From positions 248,001-312,000 of the forward strand of contig CATNEN010000006.1 in assembly GCA_950097015.1 (NCBI GenBank): 64,000 nucleotides of DNA, in the 5' to 3' direction. This document shows, one piece after another, positions 43,149 to 57,199 of this stretch (within the stretch, counting starts at the first letter, position 1; each line of letters begins with the position of its first letter). Under the pieces are notes generated by a model. The model saw only the letters and a program-made list of their open reading frames with translations, ran no database searches and was not told where the DNA came from. This DNA is from Macrostomum hystrix (taxonomy: Eukaryota; Platyhelminthes; Macrostomidae). Made by a program: the position numbers and the translations under genes.

Positions 43149-46100
43149 TCAGCCTTCCTGAGTGCCGCAGGCGTCGGCTTTGATAACCAGCTCGGGTGGG
43201 CCGGCAGATGCAAGGGCGGCAATGTCCAAGCCGGCGAGACCGTACAGCAGTAGGAGACGAAGGCCGCGGGCGGCGCTGGCCAATGCCACCAGCTCTGGTT
43301 GGCGCAGTTTGCGGCAGAAGTTCAGCTTCAACTCGGCTAGTAGGCAGCCGGTGGCCGCGGCCGCAGTCTGACTATCCGCTAGGGCGCGGAGGCCTCGGCC
43401 GCAGACGTCGGTGGAGCTGAGGTCTAGGCGCGCCAGGCGCGGCGCAGCCCGACAGATCTGAGCCAGGGCGGCGCTGGTGAACCGCTGGCAGCCGCAGAGG
43501 TCCAGCTGCTGCAGGCCTGGCAGGGACAGTCCGTGCAGCGGCAGGCAACGATCGGTTAGGCGCGAACAGTTGGCCAAGATCAGGCAGCGGAGGCCGGCGA
43601 GGCGGGGCCAGGCGGGCAGCAGGTCTTCATCCGACAGGCCGGACATGCCGCGAAGGTCCAGGCTGCGTAGGCTGCAGTTTCAAGGTTCAGTTTTGAAAAG
43701 TTTAGGAGGCCGCTTAGTAACTAAGCATTCGTCAAGGGCGCCAATGCTGCCGCTAAATGAGGGACGTAGCCTAGTGGTTAGTGCGTCAGACTCATGAGAT
43801 AAGGTCGGGGGTTCGATTACCGACTCCACTGAAACAAATTGTTCTCTTAAGCAACACACATAACTCTGTATTGCTTCATTTCAGCCAGCTGTTAAATGGG
43901 TACCAGAGAGGAGGGTGAGTGGCAGAGCGGTCTCTCGCACTAAAGTCCCTGAGCTTGATTCCGCGGCGAGGTCATATTCATTTGGGGCGCAGCCGCTTGT
44001 CGTGCAATTTGCGCCCTTGAGGGCCAACCTCCAAGGCACAGTGAGAGTGTACACTACCTGACGATGAGAAAGTCAGGGAAGATGTACACACCTTTATGAG
44101 CGTGTGCCTGCGTACAGTATCTGTGAGCGGGTGTGCTCAGGAGTCAGTGAAATAGGCAGAACCAGCATTAGCTGGGCTAATTGAGACTGGGTTTGACGAC
44201 CTCTCAGTCCATGGACTGAACAGCCGTGCGCAGCCTTCAGATGTCGTGCTGTCGGCTGCACATCTGGCCCGATTTGGGCAGGTGTAATAAATTTTTTATT
44301 AATAACATTATTAGGTAAGTATCATCCGTCTCATCTCTGCCGTCTCTAGGGGCTATCCTTATCAAGTCCTAAGACATCATTCATAGGACTCACGTGTCCA
44401 ATGCTTGCACGGCCTGCAGAGCGGCTCTCGGCCGCACCCTCGGACAGGCGCCCAGCGATAGCTGACTGAGGCTCGGACACAGGCGGCCGATTGCGCCGGC
44501 GGTCCGATCCGACAGCCGGAAGCAGCCGTAGAGCTCCAGGCAGCGCAGCCGTTGGCCGTGGGCGGCAAGCAGCTCGGCCACGCCAGAGTCAGTCAGCTGT
44601 TGGGCACCGTTGAGCTTGACAGACTCTAACTCCGCCAGCTGGCCGGCCAGGGCACGCAGGGTGCAGTCTGACAGGCCCTGGGCATAGCTGCAGTCCAGGT
44701 AGCGCACTCGGGGGCAGTACATGGCTAGCACCGTCAGCAGCTGGTCGGCGACGAAGGCGCCTCGGCTGTTGCCGGTGAAGCTTAGCTCCTGGGTATAGAT
44801 TTCACAAGAGAACTCTTGAAATCTCACTGTTACAATTGGACCTTCAAGAGGCTGATCCTGCACTTAAGCTAGACCTTCAACATGCTGATCCTGTACTCAA
44901 GCTAGACCTTCAACAGGCTGACCCTGTACTCAAGCTAGACTTTCAACATGCTGATCCTGTACTCAAGCTAGATCTTAAACAGGCTGATCCTGTACTCAAG
45001 CTAGATCTTAAACAGGCTGATCCTGTACTCAAGCTAGATCTTAAACAGGCTGATCCTGTACTCAAGCTAGATCTTAAACAGGCTGATCCTGTACTCAAGC
45101 TAGACCTTCAACAGGCTGACCAACCTGCAAGGAGTCGCCAGCGCAGCGCAGCAGCTGTTGCACACCGCCAAGTGTGACTTGGTCGCCGTGGCACTGGCTG
45201 ATGTTGAGGCGTACAGGCCGATTGGCGCCAATGTCCGCCAAGTCGGCGTCCGTTAAGTCATGCCGTTTAGCTAATTCGATGGCGCACCAGAGAGATTTAT
45301 CGTTGGCAATTCTGTGCAATCTGCGGCAGGTGCGGGCCACTTGGGTCAGGTCTGTTAGGGACAGTTCTTGAAGAATGCGCAGCCAGACCTCTTCAGGTAG
45401 GTAGAGCCAGGGTGAATCTCGCCTGGTCCAGCCGCACTGAACACCATCGAATAGGAGTATAGGATAATTGCATTTTAAGGCTCAGCCAATGAACTATAAT
45501 TAACTTATTAAAGGCTGAGAAACATCATTCATGCTTTTGCTTTTTTAAGGACTAAGTATAAAATATTCACATGGCTGATCTCTCCCGTGTCTCATCTCTC
45601 GATGTGTATTATCTCTCCCGTGTTTCATCTCTCCCGTGTCTTATCTCTCGATGTGTATTATCTCTCCCGTGTTTCATCTCTCCCGTGTCTCATCTCTCGA
45701 TGTGTATTATCTCTCCCGTGTCTCATCTCTCCCGTGTCTCATCTCTCCCGTGTCCTATCTCTCCCGTGTCTCATCTCTCCCGTGCCTCATCTCTCCCGTG
45801 CCTCATCTCTCCCGTGTCTCATCTCTCCCGTGTCCTATCTCTCCCGTTTCTCTCCCGTGTCTCATCTCTCCCGTGTCTCATCTCTCCCGTGTCTTATCTC
45901 TCCCGTGTCTCATCTCTCCCGTGTCTCATCTCTCCCTTGTCTCATCTCTCCCGTGTCTCATCTCTCCCGTGTCTCATCTCTCCCGTGTCCTATCTCTCCC
46001 GTGTCTCATCTCTCCCGTGTCTTATCTCTCCCGTGTCTCATCTCTCCCGTGTCCTATCTCTCCCGTGCCTCATCTCTCCCGTGTCTTATCTCTCCCGTGT

Positions 46101-49100
46101 CTCATCTCTCCCGTGTCTCATCTCTCCCGTGTCTCATCTCTCGATGTGTATTATCTCTCCCGTGTCTCATCTCTCCCGTGTCTTATCTCTCCCGTGTCCT
46201 ATCTCTCCCGTGCCTCATCTCTCCCGTGTCTTATCTCTCCCGTGTCTCATCTCTCCCGTGTCTCATCTCTCGATGTGTATTATCTCTCCCGTGTCTCATC
46301 TCTCCCGTGTCCTATCTCTCCCGTGTCTCATCTCTCCCGTGTCCTATCTCTCCCGTGTCCTATCTCTCCCGTGTCTCATCTCTCCCGTGTCCTATCTCTC
46401 CCGTGTCTCATCTCTCCCGTGTCCTATCTCTCCCGTGTCTCATCTCTCCCGTGTCCTATCTCTCCCGTGCCTCATCTCTCCCGTGTCTTATCTCTCCCGT
46501 GTCTCATCTCTCCCTTGTCTCATCTCTCCCGTGTCTCATCTCTCCCGTGTCTCATCTCTCCCGTGTCTTATCTCTCCCTTGTCTCATCTCTCCCGTGTCT
46601 CATCTCTCCCGTGTCTCATCTCTCCCGTGTCTCATCTCTCCCTTGTCTCATCTCTCCCTTGTCTTATCTCTCCCGTGTCTTATCTCTCCCGTGTCTCATC
46701 TCTCCCGTGTCCTATCTCTCCCTTGTCTCATCTCTCCCGTGTCTCATCTCTCCCTTGTCTCCTCTCTCCCGTGTCCCATCTCTCCCGTGTCTCATCTCTC
46801 CCGTGTCCCATCTCTCCAGTGTCTCATCTCTCCCGTGTCCCATCTCTCCCGTGTCTCATCTCTCCCGTGTCTCATCTCTCCCTTGTCTCATCTCTCCCGT
46901 GTCTCATCTCTCCCGTGTCTCATCTCTCCCGTGTCTCATCTCTCCCGTGTCTCATCTCTCCCGTGTCTCATCTCTCCCGTGTCATATCTATCCCGTGTCC
47001 CATCTCTCCCGTGTCTCATCTCTCCCGTGTCTTATCTCTCCCGTGTCCCATCTCTCCCGTGTCTCATCTCTCCCGTGTCTCATCTCTCCCGTGTCTCATC
47101 TCTCCCGTGTCATATCTATCCCGTGTCTCATCTCTCCCGTGTCTCATCTCTCCCGTGTCTCATCTCTCCCGTTTCTCATCTCTCCAGTGTCTCATCTCTC
47201 CCGTGTCTCATCTCTCCCGTGTCCCATCTCTCCAGTGTCTCATCTCTCCCGTTTCTCATCTCTCCCGTGTCTTATCTCTCCCGTGTCTCATCTCTCCCGT
47301 GTCTTATCTCTCCCGTGTCTCATCTCTCCCGTTTCTCATCTTTCCCGTGTCTCATCTCTCCCGTTTCTCATCTTTCCCGTGTCTCATCTCTCGATGTGTC
47401 TTATCTCTCTTGTGTCTCATCTCTCCCGTGTCTGATCTCTTATTTGTCTTATCTCTTCCATGTATCCTCTTTTACTCTTCTAATTTGATGAGAAAACCTG
47501 ATGTACCTTTCTAGAGCTTAATTAGAATCTGAAAGCTTAATAATGTACGTCGTACAGGTCGAGAACAGCTATAGTAAACTACGGTAAAGTATTAAAGTTC
47601 ACGGTGATAACAGAATATCTATTTACCTCACAAATAAAGGTGAGATTATTTATTATACTACCGTCAGCGACAGTTGAAGTATTTTGATAACTGCTTCTCA
47701 ATAAGTTAAAATATTTTTCTGTGAAGCGCAAACGCACATCTAGGTAGGTGCTATAGCTAAGAAGAGAGGAATTGTGAAATAGAAGATTTTTTAAAGTAGA
47801 CTGTGCGCTGAGCAGTCGCTAGCAAACAATTACCGTCTCGCTGACCGCAGTGTTAGAATGGGAATCGCTGATTGGACTAATTCCTTTACCATTGGAGCTG
47901 CGATAAGAGGCCTGGTGAGGTGAACAATTTAAGCACATATTTTCCCTTAAACGCGTGAGGAGGTTGGGTGTTCGATTCTCACCAACAGAGAAACTGTTTG
48001 TGTCCTCGTGCAAGACACTGAATTCTCGATTTCTATAGTTGACCCACCATTAGTACTGAACAGCTGTACCGGGCTAGGTGTAATGGGTTAAATCTTCTAA
48101 CTGAGATTTCCAAACTGAGGATCTGGGAAAGCTCACAGTTTTAGCAAATCAATTAAATGAACGAATGGCTTACCTGAGCCAGGTATCCCGCAGTTTGGGT
48201 ACTAATTGCCAATGCGTTAAGCGTGCTGAATTCCGAAAAGAAGCTAAAATTGATGAGGCGAACGGATTGTAAAGAAGATAACCTTCATCTGCATTGACTG
48301 CATAAGTAAAGTGACATCTTTATTTTAGCACTAACAAACATTTTGAGGACAAACATTTTAAACACTTACCCGTCTCTATTGGTAAACGCCAATTCCACAA
48401 TGGCTTGATCATTGTCAAACATCTGCATGTGGCTGCTGCGGCTGACGCCTGCGTCCCAATCGGCCACTCCGGACCCACCGCCGTTGGGCAAGCCAGTCAG
48501 CTGGCCGGACTCCGCCAACCAGTGACTGTCGCTGTGCTGTCGCCGACGCTGCTGCTGTTGATGCCGCTGGCGGGCGCTTGAAGCGGCCTCCTGTGCCGCT
48601 GTGCCATTGCGGTGACGCTGCACAGGGATCACCTTCTGGCGCTGCTGCTGCGGTGGAGGAGGGTGCCGCTGGAGCTGCGTGGAATCCGAGCCGGCAGGTG
48701 TCACCGGCCTGGAGCAGCCAGTCGGAGGCGCCGCGTAGATCGGGAACGGCGTCGCCGAAGTGGACAATGACATAGAAGACGACTTCCAACGCCGGCTAAA
48801 CTGCTGCTGCGGATGATGCTGCTGTAGCTGCTGCTGCTGCTGTGGAGCCGGGATGGCGCTCTGGCGAACCTCTTGGACGCTGGCCTTGCGACGATAGCGT
48901 CTCGGCTCCGGCAGCACGGCGCAGGGAATCGGCGCAGCCACCTCCTCTGGCAGCGCCGGCGAATGAGACAAATTTTTGTCTACGTCATTGTGTGGCGCCT
49001 AACGTTGCAGACGGATAGAGAGGTTAAATTGGTCTTTATTAACAGTAGACCACAGGATGTATTTCAAACATCCACTGCCCACTTCACGACAGCTCACAAA

Positions 49101-51030
49101 TCGAATGACCGATTTTCGTGAAAGTCCACCATATGGATCAGAATTTTTGGCATTGGCGAGATATTCAGCAATTCTTGTCAAAGTCCATGGTCACAAGGAC
49201 TACAAACATTAGTCTGAATAAACTTCTACGACGAATCCAAATTGGGTTAAAAATGGACTATTTTATCAATAAATTATACTTAAAAGTGATAGCCGACAAT
49301 ATTACATGATGAAATTTTGTGAGTAGAACAAAATATGCCTATATTGGTGGTTTTTTTCACCAGACCCCGACGACGATCGTTGAATATCTCAGCGATGAGA
49401 TATTCAGTGGGAGACACAGATGAAATTAAAATTTGGGCATTCGAACTACCCTCATTGAACTACAAAGACTATTTGTCATCTTTCTATACTTAAGGAAGCA
49501 AAATCAGTCCTGACCTCAGGACTCGGGGCCTCAGTCGGTGGCAGCTGTTCGCTAGCGGGTCTATCAGCCACTTCAACGCCAACGGGACCGAGGTCTAGAC
49601 GCAGCTCGGCTGCTAGGCTGGGCGGAAGACGTCGACGCTGACGAAATTCAGCTGCAGCCGCAGACGCCAGGCGAGCCGAAGAGCGCCCATCGTCGTCGTC
49701 CTCGTTGCTTTCGTCGTCGCCGACGATAGGAATCGAACCGGAATCAGCAGACGGCTGCCAAGGCGACTGGGTAGAAACCAAAGGAGACTTCTGTCGAACA
49801 GACTCATCGCAAACGATTTTTGACGGTAAAAAATTAGGAGAAGACTGTTGACTTAGCAACGGTTCTTTAATGTGCATCGGCTTTGTTGGCGGAGATGGTT
49901 GCCTAGGATCTAAATCATGCTTCAGAGGCGGCGGTTGCCTAGGCAACGGATCATTAGCATTCATTCGCGGAGATAGTTGCCTAGACTCTAAATCATACTT
50001 CAGAGGCGGTGGTTGCCTAGGCAACGGATCATTAGCATTCATTCGCGGAGATAGTTGCCTAGACTCTAAATCATACTTCAGAGGCGGTGGTTGCCTAGGC
50101 AACGGATCATTAGCATTAATTCGCGGAGATGGTTGCCTAGGATCTATATCATGCTTCAGAGGCGGTGGTTGCCTAGGCAACTGGTCTGTAATATGCATCG
50201 GTTGCGCTGGTTGCCTAGGAAACAGATCTGATGCATGCGTCGGCAGCGGTGCTTGCCTACTAGGCAACGGTTGGGTAACAAAAACATCCTGCGACGGTTG
50301 CTTAGGCAACGGTTTGAAAGCACTTAAACACGTCTGGCCAGATTCCTCGCAGGCGCGCACGCTGGCAGTGTCTGGGTTAACTGGCTCGCAGCCGGCGAGG
50401 CAGCAGCCGCAGCCGTAGCACCAGCTGCAGCCGTCTCTGTTGGCGTGGCCGCACTCCGGGCAGGGGATGAAAAGCCTGGAGCCTGTACGGATTCCGAGGC
50501 CGCTGAGATCCAATTCAATGCTGACGCGACCCTCCTGGGAGGGGACGCCAACTCCGTTAGAGGCGGTTGTTGTTTGACGCGGCGGCGAAATCTGGCGACA
50601 ACGACTGGCAAGGTCGTAGATGGCCTCGGCCGTGTACGCTGCCCGCGGCCGCTTCGGCTGCTCGCCGTCACTTTCGCTGTCGGTTGCTGGAGGCGGACGG
50701 TGAGTGTGAAAGTCGTAATCGCTGTCTTCTTCAGCCTCGTCCACATTAGCCACTTCGATAGGCTCAACATGCTGGCCAAATTGATCTCGACGAACAAGCG
50801 GGTCTGAGCTGTAAAAACAGATTATTGCAGACAACATATGCTACCTTGGTTTCTATAAATGAATCGGAAAAGTAATTTATAACCCTCATTAAACTGGTTG
50901 ATCCATAAGCCCAGCCTTACCCATTTGACATGGCCTTGATTCCATTCTTGTGAAAGTACTCCAGACGCTTTTTTCGAATCTCCTGCCTCTTCTGGGAGCG
51001 AGGCGTGGCCACACAATCACTGCTATTCAT
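43149..51030 (-). CDS. Zinc-ribbon, F-box and leucine-rich-repeat protein
   Basis: Seven exons with agreeing phases: 50921-51030 (ATG 51030), about 49515-50808, 48370 to about 48946, 48174-48201 (28 bp), 45125-45436, 44394-44788, 43149-43671 (TGA). About 1,078 residues. Only the exon 2-3 junction is unresolved (GAG|GTCAGG or A|GTATAG donor). Domains in order: a basic N-terminus (KRQEIRKKRLEYF), a zinc ribbon (CPECGHANRDGCSWCYGCG), a 26-residue Pro-rich tandem repeat (NDPLPRQPPPLK), Gln-rich sequence (exon 3), an F-box (LPEEVWLRILQELSLTDL), then cysteine-containing LRRs (RYLDCSYAQGLSDCTLRAL, LQQLDLCGCQRF). F-box/LRR proteins are substrate receptors of SCF ubiquitin ligases. One gene rather than two is inferred from phase continuity (GG|T..., CAG|TGC) through the 28-bp exon; transcript data are not available. 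Confidence 0.78.
43765..44290 (+). mobile_element. SINE A copy interrupted by a nested SINE B
   Basis: Left part 43765-43910: A box GTAGCCTAGTGGTTAGTGCG, B box GGGGGTTCGATTACCGACTC, then the family A body up to AAATGGGTACCAG. Right part 44169-44290 resumes at ACCAGCATTAGCTGGG and ends CAGTCCATGGACTGAACAGC. It lies antisense in intron 6 of the F-box/LRR gene. Confidence 0.88.
43911..44168 (+). mobile_element. SINE B inserted inside SINE A
   Basis: Starts GAGGGTGAGTGGCAGAGCGG (A box), has TTGATTCCGCGGCGAGG (B-box region), GGGGCGCAGCCG, GATGAGAAAGTCAGGGAAGA, ending at AATAGGCAGA. ACCAG flanks both sides, the duplicated target within the interrupted SINE A. Confidence 0.88.
44829..45124 (+). repeat. 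Minisatellite, 33-bp unit, filling a short intron
   Basis: About nine copies of a unit containing CAGGCTGATCCTGTACTCAA and GCTAGATCTTAAA or GCTAGACCTTCAA. It occupies nearly all of the 336-bp intron (44789-45124) between exons 5 and 6 of the F-box/LRR gene. Confidence 0.93.
45575..47455 (+). repeat. Minisatellite, 16-bp unit GTCTCATCTCTCCCGT, about 117 copies
   Basis: 1.9-kb array in intron 4 of the F-box/LRR gene. Main variants are GTCTTATC, GTCCTATC and CCTTGTC. A longer unit with TCGATGTGTATTATC occurs near 45600-45715, 46140 and 46270 and again near 47390, pointing to internal block duplications. Same unit as inside the hAT element at 7915. Confidence 0.96.
47930..48090 (+). mobile_element. 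SINE A fragment in F-box/LRR intron
   Basis: Contains GTTGGGTGTTCGATTCTCACC (B box), TCGTGCAAGACACTGAATTC and a shortened ACTGAACAGCTGTACC end. Diverged. Confidence 0.6.
49033..49430 (+). mobile_element. MITE-like element in F-box/LRR intron 2
   Basis: Begins TTAACAGTAG and contains blocks shared with 17600-18320 and 29300-29590 (ACGACAGCTC, CGTGAAAGTCCACCAT, TTATCAATAAA, TTTTGTGAGTAG, ACCAGACCCCGACG, GAATATCTCAGCGATG). It is the most complete copy of this family here; ends not proven. Confidence 0.6.
49880..50270 (-). repeat. In-frame 78-bp coding tandem repeat
   Basis: Four to five copies of a 26-codon unit (NDPLPRQPPPLK plus YDLESRQLSPRMNA) in exon 2 of the F-box/LRR gene; two neighbouring copies are almost identical. 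Unlike the intronic arrays, the unit length is a multiple of three. Confidence 0.9.
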
Positions 51031-53640
51031 AGCCAGAGAGATTGCAGTGGCATGCCAACCTGCAATCATTCAATAGCAATGCTTGATCATCTTATTTTGC
51101 CATATTTATAGTAGCAATTAAAAAAATATTAACTGGAAAACAAAATCTACCTTCAAAAGGGTTGCTAGTCAATTAGCTTGATCCTTGTCTTTAGGAATGT
51201 CAATATAACTGAACCTTAAAAATTCAAATCTAAGTCTATGCACAGCTAAGAAACAACAAGAAAATAAAACAATATGTTTCTTTTTATATCATCAACAGTA
51301 GGATTAATGATTACAAAATCCATAAAATGTCTTAGGAAATACATAAATGTCAAGATTGCACTGAAAAGTATACTTTTTAAATAGTGCTTCATAATTATAT
51401 AAATATAGAGGTCAGCCAGCCATGATTGTAATTAAATGTGATTGGGATCAGGAATACTTTTTTCTTTGAATTGGGTGATGAGATAAGGTATTTTAGTCCA
51501 ATAATCTGTTCTTTGTAGGTACTATAGAGTCATAGAGACATTGGCAATCTCCTAGTTTGTTGCATTAAATTATTGTTTTTTTCTTACTTTTAAGACATAA
51601 AAACTGTTATTAGGCCTATATTTACAAAAGTCATTAGTGGTCAAGTGATGCTCTAGCTAATATAGGAAGTTGCCAAACAGATTCCAATGAGTATTTTCTA
51701 TAGATATTGATTAAGCTATCAAACAGGGCATCTGAAGTTGCCCTAAATTTGGACCAAGACCCCTTGAAACCTTGATAGTGTTGGTGTGGACAGTGGCATC
51801 TTTAGGAACTCCACAAAATGCAGCTTGTGATTGACAACAGCATGATTTTGGAGTTCATTGCAGTTCAACAATTCCAAGCAGTGAGTAACCCTGTGACCCT
51901 CCTGCTCCAAGTGAGCAAAAATGTATATAAAATTAAAACTAACAAACTAAGAGATTGCCAAGAAATTTAGCCCTTTGGCAATGTTATATAGGCCTACCAT
52001 TTTATTAATAATTGGTAATAAAATGCATAGGCCTATTTAAATTTCATGTCAAGTAATCAATAGTATAATAAATTATTTATTCTAAAATTTTTGAATAACA
52101 AAAGCTATTCTTAATTCTTGTTTTTTAAGGGTCATGATACCAATTGTCCTTGGGATCCTGAGTTCTTAGCAAAGTCTAATATGAGTTTATATTAATCTTA
52201 TTAATCCTAAGCTATAGATAGGCCTATACTGATTAAAGGTCTAGATATATGAAAATTGAAATACTTTTATATACCTACTTTTTAGTAGCCTATAATAAGA
52301 TTATAATGAGATTATAATAATGAGATTAGCTATTTAATAGACTAAATTATTGGTCCAGCTTTCTTTAAACTAAAACTCATAATATAACATAGATACCATA
52401 GCCTAGCATAGGTAAATAGCAAAATAGCCAACTAAAGTATATTATATTTTGGTATGCAAAATAGTATGCAAAATGGTAATGCAAAAAATAGGCTAATATA
52501 GTCATGGCAATATTTATTACAGTAATAGGCAAAAGCTTTGATTAGGCCCTAGCATAGGCCTAGCTATATATTCTATAGAACTATACAACTAGGCCTACTA
52601 AAATGAGATCGAGCTAGTCTGCTCGGCACTGAACCCTTTGCCTTGAGTGAGACTTAAGTAACAATTGTAAAGATGACTAGTTAGTACTAATAGTAATAAT
52701 GACTAGTAAAAAAATCATATTGAAATAGCTACTTTTCGTTCCAAGCTACTTTGACTAGGAGATAAAAGCTGTGTGCAATGAGCAATGGCTGAAGTCAGTA
52801 GAAAGTTTATTTGAACAAACTATTCGATTTAAGCGACAAAGAGTTCGACTTTTTAGAAATAGCTAGCAGGGATTGAGAACACGAATTTCAAGCTAGTTTT
52901 TTATACTAGATCCCACTTGAAATAGATAGTGAAAGTCATTTACATACCTAAACAGAGTAAAAACTGTGTGTATTTGTGTAAATCCACCGATACAAAATCT
53001 ATACAATAGTCATGTACTTAAAAAGCGAAAATTGTATTATTCAGATGTTTCTTGAAAGTTTTCGTGTCTTTGAAAAATCCTGCTATTGCATGTAAGCATT
53101 TTTACAACACAGAAACAGTTTCTGTATGCTTTAAACGATAATAAAACTAAATATATAAAATAGTTTGAGCAATTTATCTTGATTTTTCCGTCCTCTCACT
53201 TGTATGGTGTTTTAATGCATTCTAAAACTTTAGAAAAGATGTTAAATATGCCGGCGGCAATCACTGTTCAGCGACCTCAACCTCATTCCTCAACCTCGAC
53301 CTCGACCTCAACCTCATCTAAGAAAAAAATATTTTTAACTGGCTTGAACTTAAACACAAAAGAGTGAACCGCACGACAATCAGCATTTGCATAAGAAATA
53401 AACATGCTTATGATCCTTGAAAATCCTCCATTCTTACTAGTTTCAAACACCCGAATCTATTTACTTCCATGACTTCATCTTACCATGAGGACAAAAAGCT
53501 TATTAACTTAAACCGGACGCTCAGATACCAGAAATGTCTCTTTAAAGACCTCAAAAGTCAAAAATTTTAAGATAAACACCATGATTTTGCTTTATAGAAA
53601 GCCATCCGCGTAAGAGGGCCAGCGAGTCTATACATGCCGA
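51031..53640. other. AT-rich intergenic region
   Basis: Upstream of the F-box/LRR gene. No coding exon or RNA gene is supported. A short Pro/Thr/Ser-coding CCTCAACCTCGACC-type microsatellite lies at about 53276-53322. Confidence 0.5.
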
Positions 53641-53664
53641 AAAAACTCATAATCACGCCTACGC

Positions 53665-53945
53665 CTAGTGTTCACTAAGCTGGACCTGAAGCAGACCTCC
53701 AGAATCCGCTGCTCCCAGGTAGTAGGCAGCTAACTGCGATTATCACCCACTGCGGGCTCTACCAGTTCACGAGAGTCCTATCTGGTATGCCTAGCGTCAG
53801 CGCCTGCTTCTAGAAGATCCTGTCAACTAATTCTGGCCGCAATCAATGGCGTCCGACAATCGGTGGATGACATCGTCATTCACGGCATCAAACTGATGAG
53901 CACGACAAGCGGCTTCTGGCGGTAATCCATCGCAACTATTTTCCT
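53665..53945 (+). pseudogene. Decayed Ty3/gypsy reverse transcriptase fragment
   Basis: With shifts between frames, the plus strand spells retrotransposon reverse-transcriptase blocks: KLDLKQ, then THCGLYQFTRVLSGMPS, SACF followed by an in-frame TAG, ILAAINGVR and VDDIVIHG (the catalytic xxDD box), then EHDKRLLAVI. Stops and at least one frameshift make it inactive. No LTRs are recognised around it. Confidence 0.75.
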
Positions 53946-55082
53946 CCATGCCATATTTAAATAATTGAAGTGGGTAAGCATAACAATGTATCTGCAATTT
54001 GAAATACTTTCATAGCGAAATCAAGCTGAAGTCTTTTTAACACAATTTAGTTCATGATCTAGAAGTAGGAACGAAAAAATTTTTAATTCCAATTGTTATA
54101 TTAGGTGTCCACTGTGCTTTTACACATTTATTTTCATACAATATAACTATTCTGAACTTCTCTTAGTGAAAATATGAGGGCTGGGTAGGCTAGAACAATT
54201 TTAATGCGAACTTAAACAACAACAAAAGCGCAAAGTATTCAGCATCAGCACAATAACTGACCGTCAACTTGTCCAACTCTCAATCGAAATCAATAACATT
54301 TAAGTGGATAGTAAAGCAGCCGATAATTATTTAGAATTTAAGGACACTGATAATCCTAAGGGGATAAATAGTACAAAACATAGTAGACACTTGTTATTGA
54401 AAAATAATGTAAGAATTGCCCTTCGGTTTGATGGCTAAGGGAATGGCTATAGTAACCAGCGAAACCTGTTTTGGCAGCGATGCAACAAAATAAACAAATT
54501 TAATGGAATCAACCAGTTTTCTGGAATATGATAAGTGACAAAAAGGAGAGAACAGCCACCATTGGGGGATGGGATCTAAAAACGTGTTCTGTTGCGAAGT
54601 AGCCACGACAGGAGGTACATTGTACGAAGAATTTGAAATAAATAATTAATTTAAGGACATAACAGATAGATTACATTGCTTTGAGTTAATCGGCATTTTT
54701 GACAGGCTTATAGAAACGGAGCCGAAATAGTTGCTATGCAATTAAACAAACCATTATTTTTAACTTAGATAGCGGAGATTTAGTACGTACAGTGACGGAC
54801 AGAAGCAAAACGAACAGTAGAGCTTTATTTTCTTAAACAGTGTAATGTTTATCAGGTAATCAGAAATTTTGCTTGCATTTTATTGAAATAAAAAAAGGTA
54901 CGTCTTCTTTCAGAACTGACAACGGAGCAATAGTGTAAGCCCGACAGATAATAGTAGGCGAGTACAGCACAAACTGCTAGACATACGGAGGCGAGGAAAG
55001 CGCGCGCGCGACAATGTCGTCAATTTTGCAGGTGAAATAAACACGCCGCCAGAAACTTAGGAGCCTTAGGAGCCGTTGGAAA
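53946..55082. other. Intergenic region 3' of the Rho gene
   Basis: AT-rich. TTTATT motifs at about 54824 and 54881 read as AATAAA on the minus strand and could be polyadenylation signals for the Rho gene. Nothing else is supported. Confidence 0.4.
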
Positions 55083-57127
<2,045 letters not shown>

Positions 57128-57199
57128 TTAGCAAAGTAAACAAAAAAATAATGCTTGAACTTAAACTTAAACTGTGAAATTATTGATGTGATTGATTAC

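Noticed and set aside
45571-47514. Open frames of about 600 codons over the SSLPCLIS-type repeat
   Set aside because: Same artefact of a stop-free 16-bp unit. The array lies in an intron of a gene on the opposite strand.
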